Shown piece after piece: positions 1-7,919 of a DNA stretch of 64,000 bases. Position 1 is the first letter of the stretch. Each line of letters opens with the position of its first letter. The position numbers and the translations under genes were made by a program. A model generated the notes under the pieces. It was not told the DNA's origin. It saw nothing but the letters and a program-made list of their open reading frames with translations, and made no database searches. The DNA comes from Paenibacillus harenae DSM 16969 (GTDB taxonomy: Bacteria; Bacillota; Bacilli; Paenibacillales; Paenibacillaceae): assembly GCF_000422465.1 (NCBI RefSeq), contig NZ_KE383843.1, positions 310,001 to 374,000 on the forward strand, given 5' to 3'.

Positions 1-132
1 TTCATTAATAAAGGCGAATATGTTATGTCGGGTTGGCTTTTCCCCGATCCCGGCAACGAGAATATTGTGTTCTTCTCTCACGGAGGGAACACGACCGTCA
101 AATCGGTGGATTGCTGGGGTCTGAAATTGTAA
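1..132 (+). CDS. C-terminal end of a GH32-like glycosidase (partial)
   Basis: The window opens inside a reading frame of 43 residues that ends in TAA. The visible part has a FPDP segment followed by alternating hydrophobic residues and ends in VKSVDCWGLKL. This resembles the last strands of the C-terminal beta-sandwich of GH32 enzymes (levanase, sucrose hydrolase), which typically end in a phrase such as VKSLTVYEL. The catalytic domain lies outside the window, so substrate and length cannot be judged. It is followed directly by a convincing terminator, so it is the last gene of its transcript. The family assignment rests on about 40 residues and is an inference. Confidence 0.5.
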   Translation, partial: FINKGEYVMSGWLFPDPGNENIVFFSHGGNTTVKSVDCWGLKL

Positions 133-145
133 GTCGTGTCGGCGG

Positions 146-190
146 GGCTGTCCCAAGGGTCATAAGGACTTGGGGCAGTCTTCTTTTCTT
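146..190 (+). terminator. Rho-independent terminator
   Basis: GGCTGTCCCAAG (146-157) pairs with CTTGGGGCAGTC (169-180) over 12 bp with two G-U pairs, and is followed by the T-rich tract TTCTTTTCTTTC. It lies 14 nt after the stop of the GH32-like fragment. Confidence 0.8.
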
Positions 191-494
191 TCAAAAGTAC
201 TTACGCGATCCTGCGGCATGTTACATCTTATTCTTTTGAATATTATGCTTTGATTCATCTCATACGGTCCTCCAGTGCATGCATGTAACGGACTGAGCAG
301 AGCTTATATCGCGGTAAACGGTTCAAAATGAGATCCCCCTCTATTTACTGCTTAACCTTCTAGATTTCAACACTTTGGCAATGTAATATGCAATTATGCC
401 AAGAAATACTCCGAGTATACCAACCGAGGCACTCCTTCTTTGACAAATTCCAAATCTTAGTCCTTACAGGAATGTTTAGCTTAATCGCACATCT

Positions 495-1286
495 TTACCT
501 GCGATCAATTTTTTTTGTTACTTTATGTGCAACTTCGTCAATACCAACTACTTTACGAAATTGCCACTGAATGGCCCTGTTTGATGGCTTGTCATATTCC
601 CATACGTTTTCATACAAAACAATACTGATTGATCCATCGCTCAACTCAGAGTTTTTATAACCATCAGAAAAGGATAGCAATTTATCTTTTGGAATAAATG
701 AATAATATCTCTCACCAAACCACATGCTCCATGTAGATCCAAACCATATCCCTTCCCGTGAAAAGTGATTATGTCCTGGGAAGGATTCGATATCGATCAT
801 TTCTCTGTCTTTTAGAATGAAATGCGGCTTAAATGTAACATGTTCTAATGATTTATTAGACTTTATAAAAGCCTCAATATCGGTCTTATTTTGCCATTGT
901 TGATCTTCACAAGAAACCGCATAACCGACTATTCCGTTGTACATTTGAAAAAAAACAGTAAATTTATCCGCAATTTCATTAACCGAGATTTTTTCATAAA
1001 CAGACTTACTATACATACAAAGAATAGATGGAAGCTGAAGAACGCCTTTGGTTAAGGTAAAGTAGCTTGTATCATTCTTTAAATCTAATTGAAAATAAAC
1101 ATCGTCATTTGAAAATATTTTCTCTAGCTCTCTATGTAGTTGTATTAATTTGAACTTACGTTCCGTTTGCTTAGTCCTCATCTTATCAGGGTTAAACAAA
1201 ACTAATTCATCAATCCATTGTTTTATGTTTTGGAGGGTAACAACCTCCTCTGGAATAACTATTTTCACGAATAATCCATCTTCCAA
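495..1286 (-). CDS. Hypothetical protein, 263 aa, orphan accessory gene
   Basis: I do not recognise this family. The protein is soluble-looking, with no signal peptide or membrane segment. It is acidic to neutral, and has a charged C-terminus (KKIDRR) and a Trp/Phe-rich central stretch (IWFGSTWSMWFG, about residues 177-188). Base composition is clearly more AT-rich than the core genes of the window, as is the whole 0.2-4.1 kb stretch, which also holds transposase remnants, so recent acquisition is plausible. The upstream sequence offers no strong Shine-Dalgarno, so the start is uncertain. Stand-alone genes of this size and composition are sometimes orphan immunity proteins of polymorphic toxins, but nothing in the sequence proves that here. 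Confidence 0.55.
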   Translation of the reverse strand: MEDGLFVKIVIPEEVVTLQNIKQWIDELVLFNPDKMRTKQTERKFKLIQLHRELEKIFSNDDVYFQLDLKNDTSYFTLTKGVLQLPSILCMYSKSVYEKISVNEIADKFTVFFQMYNGIVGYAVSCEDQQWQNKTDIEAFIKSNKSLEHVTFKPHFILKDREMIDIESFPGHNHFSREGIWFGSTWSMWFGERYYSFIPKDKLLSFSDGYKNSELSDGSISIVLYENVWEYDKPSNRAIQWQFRKVVGIDEVAHKVTKKIDRR

Positions 1287-1409
1287 CTAACCTGCCCCTC
1301 CCATCAGTAACGATAATTTCGGAACAACCATTGCATTATCCTGCCCGTTACTTCAATAAAACTAAAAAGGAGCTGCTGCGAAGCGCTTCTTCACTATCGT
1401 ACCCGTTAG

Positions 1410-1423
1410 GTTAATCGATTAAC
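1410..1423. repeat. 14-bp perfect palindrome
   Basis: GTTAATCGATTAAC is perfectly symmetrical. It lies in the 250-bp gap between the hypothetical gene and the end of the IS3-like element, where I see no gene. It could be an operator or part of a mobile-element end. No function is assigned. Confidence 0.4.
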
Positions 1424-1535
1424 ATGCCAAGGTTCTGCCATCCAAACAGACTTCCGGGCAACATACATCATATTTTCACTCATGTAAATGAACATATCGG
1501 TTAAACACCCTTAGTAGGCGAATGCGGTTGTAATC

Positions 1536-2387
1536 TTAAATAAACTGACTAACAATTTCGTAGGCCTGTGGATAGGTATTGAATTCATTGCGACGATAGC
1601 ATTCTAGTTCGATGATGGCATGATAGGATTCAATATGAGCGTTTTTATTCGGCGTTTTAGGCGGAATACGCTCATGGACCACGACAAACTCCGTACAGGC
1701 TTCTGCAAATCGGTGGCTGATAAACTGCGGGCCATTATCGGAACGTATGACAGGCTTATCCGCTTGATCAAAGAGCTGGCGCTTCATAAGCGCTTCTTGC
1801 GTGATCTGAACGAGATGTTTGGCCTCACAGGTCAGTCCGATATGATAGGCGACAATGGCACGATCAAACACGTCTATGATGCTCATAAGGAAGAAAAATC
1901 GTTGCTCACCATGAATCCATCCATACTTAATATCGACTTCCCACAACTGATTGGAGGCGGTTATCACGCGATTGTTCGCAAGTCGCTTGGGATATTTGAT
2001 GATGATTTTGCGCTGTGGACGAAGCACATCCATGAGTTTGCATAGGCGGTATACTTTCTTCTTGTTGATCTTTAGCTTGTAGCGTCTTCGAAGAAGCACC
2101 GTAAGCTTACGATAACCGTACGCTGCGCCTTCTCCTGCCAAGAACTCCGTAATCCATTCACAGATCTGTTCATCGCTAACGGGCTTGCCGTCTTGTGTAT
2201 ACGAGTAACCAGGCGCAGGACGACCGACCCTGAGAACCGATTTGGCTTCTTGCTGGAATCTACTCACATGTGCATAATACGTAGATCGTTCGACCTCTAT
2301 ACACGCAGCACAAAGCTGGTGTTATGCCTTTGTCCAATGTATTTCTGGGCAATCTCTATTTTATCCGCAAGTGCGGGTTCGTTTTTT
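1536..2387 (-). pseudogene. IS3-family transposase OrfB (DDE integrase), disrupted
   Basis: The long open part (1536-2267, GTG) has an N-terminal HTH_21-like segment (YGYRKLTVLLRR) and an rve integrase core with the three catalytic acids visible in WEVDIKYGW, IRSDNGPQF and HIESYHAIIE. The segment entered by -1 frameshift from orfA reads NEPALADKIEIAQKYIGQ and then meets a TAG at 2297-2299. The correct frame resumes at once in another phase with EVERSTYY, so a small deletion broke the gene. At the 3' end the expected FI-DYN-R-RIH motif reads FI, stop, DYNRIR and then loses similarity. With two lesions and no tail it is very unlikely to be active. Confidence 0.85.
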
Positions 2388-2682
2388 TTAGTAGGTCTTT
2401 GAGAATATCCCTCTCTAAGGCTTGTTCTGCAAAGAGCTTCTTCAGTTTTTCATTTTCTTTTTCCAGCTGTGCATAATCTTCAGCAGTAGGAATGAATTTC
2501 TTTTGCTTCATGCTGTTCCCGTCCAACTGATCCAGATCCTTACGGTTCAACTCTCTGGCCCATCTGAGAACCATCTTAGGATCGAGCTCATGTTGACGCG
2601 CTACCGCCGTCATATTACCAATCTCTTTCCCCTTGGCTACAACCATTTTCTTGAAGTTTAAGTCGTATTGTTTTTTCTTCAT
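2356..2682 (-). CDS. IS3-family transposase OrfA (HTH DNA-binding protein)
   Basis: 108 aa. The first half is a homeodomain-like helix-turn-helix (motif AVARQHELDPKMVLRWARE), followed by a leucine-zipper-like coiled coil (LEKENEKLKKLFAEQALE) and a short basic tail. OrfA of IS3 elements binds the terminal repeats and is fused to OrfB by -1 frameshifting. The lysine codons in LLKKTN form the likely slip site. The start is an ATG preceded by a GGAGGGGAACGAGAG ribosome binding site. The frame itself is intact, but its OrfB partner is broken, so this copy probably does not transpose by itself. Confidence 0.85.
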   Translation of the reverse strand: MKKKQYDLNFKKMVVAKGKEIGNMTAVARQHELDPKMVLRWARELNRKDLDQLDGNSMKQKKFIPTAEDYAQLEKENEKLKKLFAEQALERDILKDLLKKTNPHLRIK

Positions 2683-2754
2683 CTCTCGTTCCCCTCCGCT
2701 TGATTTTATTGTATCTAAGTAAGGGGTGTACTGTCCAAGTCTAAATAGGGGCTA

Positions 2755-2997
2755 AATAGTAACGATCTCAAGAACCATGTCGTTCAAGACATCCTTATCA
2801 CGTGTGTAGACAACCTGGTTGGCTTCTTTTAGGCCATCTCCGCCTGCTATCCGCAGACCGAAATTCAGAAGTGTATCATCCACCAAATCCGCAATTCAAC
2901 GCGATACGTTTCGTACAAGGATCTAAAGAAAGTAACGGCAGATCTGAAGCCTACATACAAGGCGATGACGGAAGAGACTGCTCTTGTAGCTAGACCG
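2755..2997 (+). pseudogene. IS256-family (Mutator-type) transposase remnant
   Basis: Translation in the frame of position 2761 gives a clear IS256-type internal segment: NDLKNHVVQDILITCVDNL, an in-frame TAG, then AISACYPQTEIQKCIIHQIR and VSYKDLKKVTADLKPTYKAM. The intact family reads LKNRGVQDILIACVDGLKGF and KDRKEVTADLKPIY at these places. Both ends are missing: the left side stops at the IS3-like element and the right side loses similarity after about 2997. The likely history is that the IS3 element inserted into an older IS256-type gene, which then decayed. Confidence 0.8.
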
Positions 2998-3051
2998 TTA
3001 CACAAAGTAAACCCGCTTAAGCGCAAGCAGAAACAGATTTCCTAAAATGTA

Positions 3052-3290
3052 TTAAACGAAGGATGGTTTCCTATTGTCAACTTTGCCGCTGACAACTTTA
3101 ATGTATTCTGCATCCGGGCCTTCAACAGTTGGACCAACATATACCAACGTATTTTCATCCGCATTAATTCTAACACGAGCTTGTTTTCCATTGACGAGTT
3201 TATTCTTTAACTGGACACGCTGTACAGGGAGCTTTCCATTACGATATTTCCAGCGATTTTTAGATTTGGCGGATGTTTCAAGCTCCGACG
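3052..3290 (-). pseudogene. Possible gene remnant, C-terminal fragment of unknown protein
   Basis: On the minus strand, an open frame without a start codon runs from about 3290 to a TAA at 3052-3054. It contains the smooth, protein-like phrases RWKYRNGKLPVQRVQLKNK, RVRINADENTLVYVGPTVEG and YIKVVSGKV. It is closed upstream by a TAG, and a short ATG-started frame in another phase overlaps it, as expected after a frameshift. The family is not recognised. The opposite-strand frame over the same bases looks like a shadow. Confidence that this is a real remnant is low. Confidence 0.3.
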
Positions 3291-3329
3291 TCTATTCATC
3301 TCGAATCCCTCCAACTTATCAACTGTAAC

Positions 3330-3730
3330 CAGAAAGTACATGATTCTACCTAAAGGATAACACAATTTTTACTCATGTTGGATGGATTAAATTTAACCAA
3401 CTGTCATCTATAAGAGAACCATAACATAAGGCTAGCATCACTACACGGAAGTTACAAACGTTTAATTATTCGACAATTAGTATGATCTTAATATTTCTGT
3501 TCGACCTTCTAATTTGGTTCTATATCTGCAACTAGGATAAAGACATTGAGCGAGAATAAAGATCGTTTTCAGTTATTGATAATTTACTACTTCTCTAATT
3601 TGATGAAGTCATACATCATCACTTATTTCAAGTTAAGTTATTTGCAAAAGATTGAAGTCCTGCTTCTTAAATATCACATTCGAACACTCTCTATATTCCT
3701 GAGGCCCTAGTTTGCTCAAATTGAGCTATG
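3330..3730. other. Intergenic AT-rich region, no gene seen
   Basis: About 400 bases between the remnants and the 106-aa gene. There is no open frame of note, no RNA gene and no strong hairpin that I can see. Confidence 0.6.
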
Positions 3731-4051
3731 TTATTTATCTTTCTTTGGCAAGAATTTTTGTTTCAATTCGTTAAGAGCAAAATAATACGCTTCAAGATCG
3801 TTCATGTTATCTTGTTGTTGATTTTCAACAGTTGATGCTATTTCCAATTCATTAAAGTCAAAGAACACAAGTTTGTTTGGATTTAGTGGATTATATAATA
3901 CCGGTACTTCCCGCTCCCCATGCAGCCTAGCCGATTCAAACCAATTACATTCCAACATTCTAGCATTTGTATAAATTTTATCATTTAACATTAGCCCATC
4001 TTGGGTAAACCGTGCAAGTCTCAGCTCAATGGATTCGACATTCCTTTTCAT
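3731..4051 (-). CDS. Small protein resembling a Mu-type transposase C-terminal beta domain
   Basis: 106 aa, ATG preceded by a strong GGGAGGGAG ribosome binding site. The order of features RLARFTQDGLMLNDKIYTN, then an H-GE--V-VLYNPLNPNKLVFF segment, parallels the C-terminal domain of Mu/TnsB-like and IS481-like transposases, where a conserved basic strand with DGI--NG--Y is followed by VRYDP-DLS-VYV. A short charged tail with a helical NDLEAYYFALNELKQKF follows. There is no DDE catalytic domain upstream. It may be a domicated or leftover domain, or a chance match. It sits alone between the transposase remnants and sigK, with its own RBS. Function unknown; the resemblance is an inference. Confidence 0.6.
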   Translation of the reverse strand: MKRNVESIELRLARFTQDGLMLNDKIYTNARMLECNWFESARLHGEREVPVLYNPLNPNKLVFFDFNELEIASTVENQQQDNMNDLEAYYFALNELKQKFLPKKDK

Positions 4052-4150
4052 GAAAAAAACTCCCTCCCTAACTTTACTAGTTTTGCTAGTATAGTTATAG
4101 ACAGATAGAGTTCAAATCATACATGTTGTACCCGTCGATTTCAAATGCAA

Positions 4151-4190
4151 AGTAGCACCTTACCATCCGCTTGCTCAGTAAGGTGCTTAT
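4151..4190 (-). terminator. Hairpin terminator downstream of sigK
   Basis: AGCACCTTAC (4154-4163) pairs with GTAAGGTGCT (4178-4187) as a perfect 10-bp stem with a 14-nt loop. The minus-strand exit reads ACTTTGCATTTG, which is only moderately T-rich. It sits 25 nt after the sigK stop. Confidence 0.65.
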
Positions 4191-4211
4191 ACAAATCTAA
4201 CTGCACACTTT

Positions 4212-4913
4212 CTAACGTTTCGCCTTATAAAACTCATGATAAAGCTTCATCAACGCCCTTTTCTCAATCCGCGACACATAACTCCGCGAAATCCCAAGCT
4301 CCTTCGCAATCTCCCGCTGCGTCCTTTCATCCCCGCCGTGCTCCAGCCCGAAGCGGCCGATCACGACCTCTTTCTCGCGATCATCCAGGATATCGAGGTT
4401 CTTGTAGATCTTCGACTTCTCAATCTTCAGCTGCACCTTATCGACAATATCGTCGGCCTCCGTGCCGAGGATATCGATCAGCGTAATTTCATTGCCTTCC
4501 TTGTCCGTTCCGATCGGATCATGCAGCGAAACGTCCTTCCGAGTCTTCTTCAAAGACCTAAGGTGCATAAGTATCTCATTCTCGATGCAGCGAGCCGCGA
4601 ACGTCGCGAGCTTCGTGCCCTTGCCGGTCTGGAAGCTTTCGATCGCTTTGATCAGTCCGATTGTTCCGATGCTAATTAAATCCTCCAGATCCTCCCCCGT
4701 ATTGTCGAACTTTTTGACAATATGAGCAACCAAACGAAGGTTATGTTCAATCAACAGGTTACGGGAACGCTGATTACCTTCGGCCATCAACTGCAGATGC
4801 TTTGTTTCCTCTTCCTCTTGAAGCGGCTGGGGAAACGCGTTGTTTTTGACATACGAGACGAGCAGAGTCAGCTGCTTGATGAACAGTGCTATCGCAGAGA
4901 ATAATCCAGGCAT
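4212..4913 (-). CDS. sigK: RNA polymerase sporulation sigma factor SigK
   Basis: 233 aa. This is the late mother-cell sigma factor that drives coat and spore maturation genes. The signature is very close to known SigK: VSYVKNNAFPQPL, LLIEHNLRLVAHIVKKF (region 2.1), EDLISIGTIGLIKAI and FAARCIENEILMHLR (regions 2.2-2.4), and the region 4.2 HTH REIAKELGISRSYVSRIEKR. The hydrophobic first ~20 residues match the pro-sequence removed by SpoIVFB. I chose ATG 4913 (MPGLFSAIALF) over a GTG 18 nt upstream, because the GTGGGGGTG ribosome binding site overlaps that GTG and is well spaced for the ATG. The gene is continuous: no skin-type element interrupts it, unlike in B. subtilis. Confidence 0.95.
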   Translation of the reverse strand: MPGLFSAIALFIKQLTLLVSYVKNNAFPQPLQEEEETKHLQLMAEGNQRSRNLLIEHNLRLVAHIVKKFDNTGEDLEDLISIGTIGLIKAIESFQTGKGTKLATFAARCIENEILMHLRSLKKTRKDVSLHDPIGTDKEGNEITLIDILGTEADDIVDKVQLKIEKSKIYKNLDILDDREKEVVIGRFGLEHGGDERTQREIAKELGISRSYVSRIEKRALMKLYHEFYKAKR

Positions 4914-4994
4914 TGAACCGTACACCCCCACGTTGTATTACCTTGGACAGGAGTCGCGTGCTCTTAGTCCAGGCGAACATTGAAGTCTGTTCTT

Positions 4995-5022
4995 TAGTGT
5001 ATGTGGGTAGCAGCCTAGAAGT
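4995..5022 (-). promoter_or_regulatory. Candidate SigK/SigE-type promoter of sigK
   Basis: On the minus strand CATACACTA (4995-5003) fits the -10 consensus CATANNNTA of sigma-K. An AC dinucleotide lies 17 nt upstream (5021-5022), where the short -35 element AC is expected. It is about 80 nt from the chosen sigK start. sigK is known to be transcribed by sigma-E and then sigma-K in Bacillus. Confidence 0.5.
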
Positions 5023-5049
5023 GCATGTACGGTTTTAAATCGGAGACCA

Positions 5050-6861
5050 TTAATCCATTCGAAATACGGGCCCTCTCGGCATGAACGGCAAATGCCTTCC
5101 TTTCGGCAAAATATAAGCGTGGTCCCGTTTCAAAGTTACTTTATCGCACATGCCGTCGGTAATTATAAGGATAGGTCCGTTCTTTGGAAAATCCTCCGCG
5201 CGCTGCAGCAAATCAATGCCCGGTTGCAGAACCGTTCCGCCGCGTCCTTTTATTTTCACAGATTCCGCAATATCCTCCGGTTTCATATATCCGGCATCAT
5301 ATGCAGCCGCGTCGCAGAAAACGACTCTTGCCGCATACACGTCACGCGACATACTGTAGCTTGCAATCGCGCCCAAAGACTTTGCCAGCAGCTTTTTATC
5401 CATGGAGCCCGATGTGTCGAGAACGACGCCGAAGGTTCTGCCGTCATCATCCGTGCTTTGACCTACCCATTGGGGTCTGGGTATATCGGGCGTTGAAGAT
5501 TGCCTGCGGCTAACTCTGGCATAAGTCCGGGACTTTTCCATCGGAGAGAAATACCCGTCAAACCATTTTGCCAACTCGATATCCCATTTGATTGCAGGCT
5601 GGCCTAACGCCTTTATCTCTTCGATAAGCCCCGCCGGAATGACGCCCCGACCCGTCTCTTCATGGTAAATAAGCCCCTGCTGCAAGGCGTTCCTGCAAAA
5701 GTCGTCTATGCTTGTTCCATCCCTTGGATCCCAGAAGCCCGATCTGCCTTTATCCAGCATATCCGCGCCCCCGATACCGCGCAGCGTCGAAAGCTTACGG
5801 TACATCCGGATATCCGTGACGATGCGGTCGTAAATAGACTCGGCGGACAAGCCCTTCATCGTATCATCGAGCAATATGCCAACCTGCGGAAATTCCCCGA
5901 TCCGCATCTCCACCAGCCAATGATTAATGACATAATCGCAGGCCACGTTCCACAAGTGATGATCGCGGCCTTGGCAGCGTTCGTGATGGTGAAGTCCTGC
6001 ATGAAGCAGCTCGTGCGCCATGACGAATTTGCATTCCTCTTCATTTAAGCCGGCAGCAGGATTTAAATAGATTTCTTGATCGATCATGTCGATCGCCGCA
6101 ACGGAAATATCGAGCCGCTGGCAGACGGCTGCGTCTTCAATCAATTTAAATCCGGAAGCCAGCGCTCCCAGCAGAGGATAATGGTCAATGAACCATCTTC
6201 TAGCCTTTGCGGCGGGCGTAAGCCTCTCCTCTTGGTCGAAAATGGTCGTATCATAGCCCGCCGCTACCTTTACCGCCTTCGAGACCGCCATGTTTAAGCC
6301 TGCGGCAAAGGAGCCTTCCCAATCGATCTTGCGGCCGCGATAATAGGATTGCAAGTCTTCCTGAAAAAGCATATCCGCCGATTTCCCGCCTGCCGTTCCA
6401 TGATATTTCAGTTCTTCCGGGATGCCTCTCTCAAGCAAGAGCTCGTAAAGCCTCTCTTCGCTGCTAACCGGAGTATCCAATCGAAAGCCGAAACCGTCAG
6501 GACTTTTGCCCAGCTTCATATCTGACAAAAATTTAGAAATATACACGTCGCAGGCGATATTCCACGCTGCCTGATTTTCTTTTTTCTGAAAATGGCCGAA
6601 ACCAAGATGGAGCAAGCAGTGCGCAAGCACATAAATCCATTCCAATGTCTCTCCCCGCCGTTTTGGATGCGCATGGATGACCCCATCCATCGTGACGACT
6701 GCCCAACCGTCCTCCGGGCATCTGGCGTAATCGTCCTCTTTCCTGCGAAAATGAGCATGGCTTGCAAGCGGAGCGAACATCGGATGGGTCTGAATGAACT
6801 GAAGAGCGTCCATATAGCATTGCGTCGCGACATCCAGTTTATGGTTTTGTTTTTTCCCCAT
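5050..6861 (-). CDS. VWA/metallopeptidase-like (DUF2201-type) protein with duplicated peptidase domain
   Basis: 603 aa, cytosolic. Three parts are visible. Residues about 58-145 form a degenerate peptidase-like repeat with AHCLLHLGFGH (81-85 HCLLH, Glu absent) and WNIACD. Residues about 255-350 form a second repeat with a proper HExxH zinc motif (MAHELLHAGLHHH, HELLH 283-287) and WNVACDY. The C-terminus is a VWA-like domain with MIDAS residues DTSGSM (482-487), Thr in GRGGT and TDG (568-570). Proteins of this kind pair with MoxR ATPases, as does this one: its ATG overlaps the stop of the upstream moxR gene. They are thought to act as metal-dependent adaptor/chaperone systems; the target here is unknown. 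Two peptidase-like units in one chain is unusual to me. Confidence 0.85.
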   Translation of the reverse strand: MGKKQNHKLDVATQCYMDALQFIQTHPMFAPLASHAHFRRKEDDYARCPEDGWAVVTMDGVIHAHPKRRGETLEWIYVLAHCLLHLGFGHFQKKENQAAWNIACDVYISKFLSDMKLGKSPDGFGFRLDTPVSSEERLYELLLERGIPEELKYHGTAGGKSADMLFQEDLQSYYRGRKIDWEGSFAAGLNMAVSKAVKVAAGYDTTIFDQEERLTPAAKARRWFIDHYPLLGALASGFKLIEDAAVCQRLDISVAAIDMIDQEIYLNPAAGLNEEECKFVMAHELLHAGLHHHERCQGRDHHLWNVACDYVINHWLVEMRIGEFPQVGILLDDTMKGLSAESIYDRIVTDIRMYRKLSTLRGIGGADMLDKGRSGFWDPRDGTSIDDFCRNALQQGLIYHEETGRGVIPAGLIEEIKALGQPAIKWDIELAKWFDGYFSPMEKSRTYARVSRRQSSTPDIPRPQWVGQSTDDDGRTFGVVLDTSGSMDKKLLAKSLGAIASYSMSRDVYAARVVFCDAAAYDAGYMKPEDIAESVKIKGRGGTVLQPGIDLLQRAEDFPKNGPILIITDGMCDKVTLKRDHAYILPKGRHLPFMPRGPVFRMD

Positions 6862-7919
6862 TACTTGTCCTTGCCGGCTAACCGGGGTAAATCACGGATA
6901 ACCTCAACGGTAAACCAGCCGGGCAGCAATTGGCCTTCCCCATGGTCGGCAACGACGAGCTGAGCCATTTCCAGGCTGATCTCGCTTAGCTCTTTAATGA
7001 GAGCTTTCGCCCGATGCGCAAACGATTTATGATCTTCCTTCAATGAATCCTTATTATCAGGAAGCGTCTTGATGATTTGTGCGCGGAAGGATAGAGCAAG
7101 AAAATAGAGCAGATCGCGATCGGCTGCCTCCGCAGGAAATCTGGCGTCGCCATTCATAATCCGGTTGAGCTGGAACTTTCCGTTCAGGTTTTTATGGAAC
7201 GCTTTGAACTGCAGGGCATGATCGGGCGACAAACAGCCCCTTGCAAGCACCTCGATGGTTTCAATAGGAAGATCTTTATTAAATTCTTTCATCGCATCGC
7301 TAAGCATATGCCAGGAACGGGGCGTGGAGAACGGCTCCTCCGTCTTCGGGGGCTGCGTCCATAAATGATCGGGTCTCGCCTGAAGGTATTCTATAACATG
7401 GGGATGAATGCCGACTTGATACGCCCATTCAAACCACTCTTTCGGCGATACTTTAAGCTGGACATGAAACATCCGGTTAATGAGAGCCGAAGACATCGGT
7501 TTAACGATCGCGCTGTCTTGGGCGCGGTTACCGGCGCCGATAACAATAGAACCCTTCGGCAGATGGTACTCTCCGATTCGCCGCTCGTGAATTAAACTGT
7601 AAAACGCCTTTTGCACCTCTTGCGAGCAAGCGTTCAACTCATCAAGAAACAAACAGTAAGGCTCTTCTCTCGCAATCATTTTGGGCGGACAAAAGACGCT
7701 GACGCCGTCCCTGATCTGAGGAACCCCGATAATATCCTCGGGCGCCAATTGACTGCCGAGCAGCGACACGCAAGGAAGGCCTAACTCTGCCGCAAAGTGC
7801 TCAACAAGCGATGATTTGCCGATTCCGGGAGGCCCCCAAATAAACACCGGCCTAACGACGGCGACATTCAGCAGAACCCCCGTTAATTCCTTCTGTGAAA
7901 CCGTAACTCCAATATTCAT
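6861..7919 (-). CDS. MoxR-family AAA+ ATPase
   Basis: 352 aa. The Walker A motif is GPPGIGKSS (29-37), Walker B is LFLDELNA (91-98), sensor 1 lies in VIGAGNRAQDS, and an arginine finger lies in SALINRMFHV. These define an AAA_5/MoxR-type ATPase. MoxR ATPases work with VWA proteins encoded next to them to assemble or activate protein complexes, often with metal insertion. Translation is coupled to the downstream VWA/peptidase gene by a one-base stop-start overlap. It is transcribed from the 350-bp region shared with the divergent amino-acid transporter. The C-terminal third is helical and specific to this subfamily. Confidence 0.9.
   Translation of the reverse strand: MNIGVTVSQKELTGVLLNVAVVRPVFIWGPPGIGKSSLVEHFAAELGLPCVSLLGSQLAPEDIIGVPQIRDGVSVFCPPKMIAREEPYCLFLDELNACSQEVQKAFYSLIHERRIGEYHLPKGSIVIGAGNRAQDSAIVKPMSSALINRMFHVQLKVSPKEWFEWAYQVGIHPHVIEYLQARPDHLWTQPPKTEEPFSTPRSWHMLSDAMKEFNKDLPIETIEVLARGCLSPDHALQFKAFHKNLNGKFQLNRIMNGDARFPAEAADRDLLYFLALSFRAQIIKTLPDNKDSLKEDHKSFAHRAKALIKELSEISLEMAQLVVADHGEGQLLPGWFTVEVIRDLPRLAGKDK

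Larger units (their letters stand above)
1515..2755 (-). mobile_element. IS3-family insertion sequence, decayed copy
   Basis: orfA (2356-2682) and orfB (1536-2387) lie in the usual order on the minus strand, with an A-rich slippery tract at the orfA end (AAAAAAAAC on the minus strand, about 2382-2390), as used for -1 frameshifting in this family. The orfB frame is broken about 80 nt later and again near its end. The upstream (right-hand) end is probably near 2727-2755, where an IS256-type transposase frame begins on the other strand. The downstream end cannot be placed because the usual last part of orfB and the matching inverted repeat are missing. The ends given are approximate. Confidence 0.75.

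Noticed and set aside
2802..2993. 63-codon plus-strand frame over the IS256-type segment
   Set aside because: The true similarity is in another frame (that of position 2761), which has an in-frame stop; the 63-codon frame is a shadow.
3074..3328. 84-codon plus-strand frame
   Set aside because: No RBS and unnatural composition; the minus strand gives a more protein-like reading.
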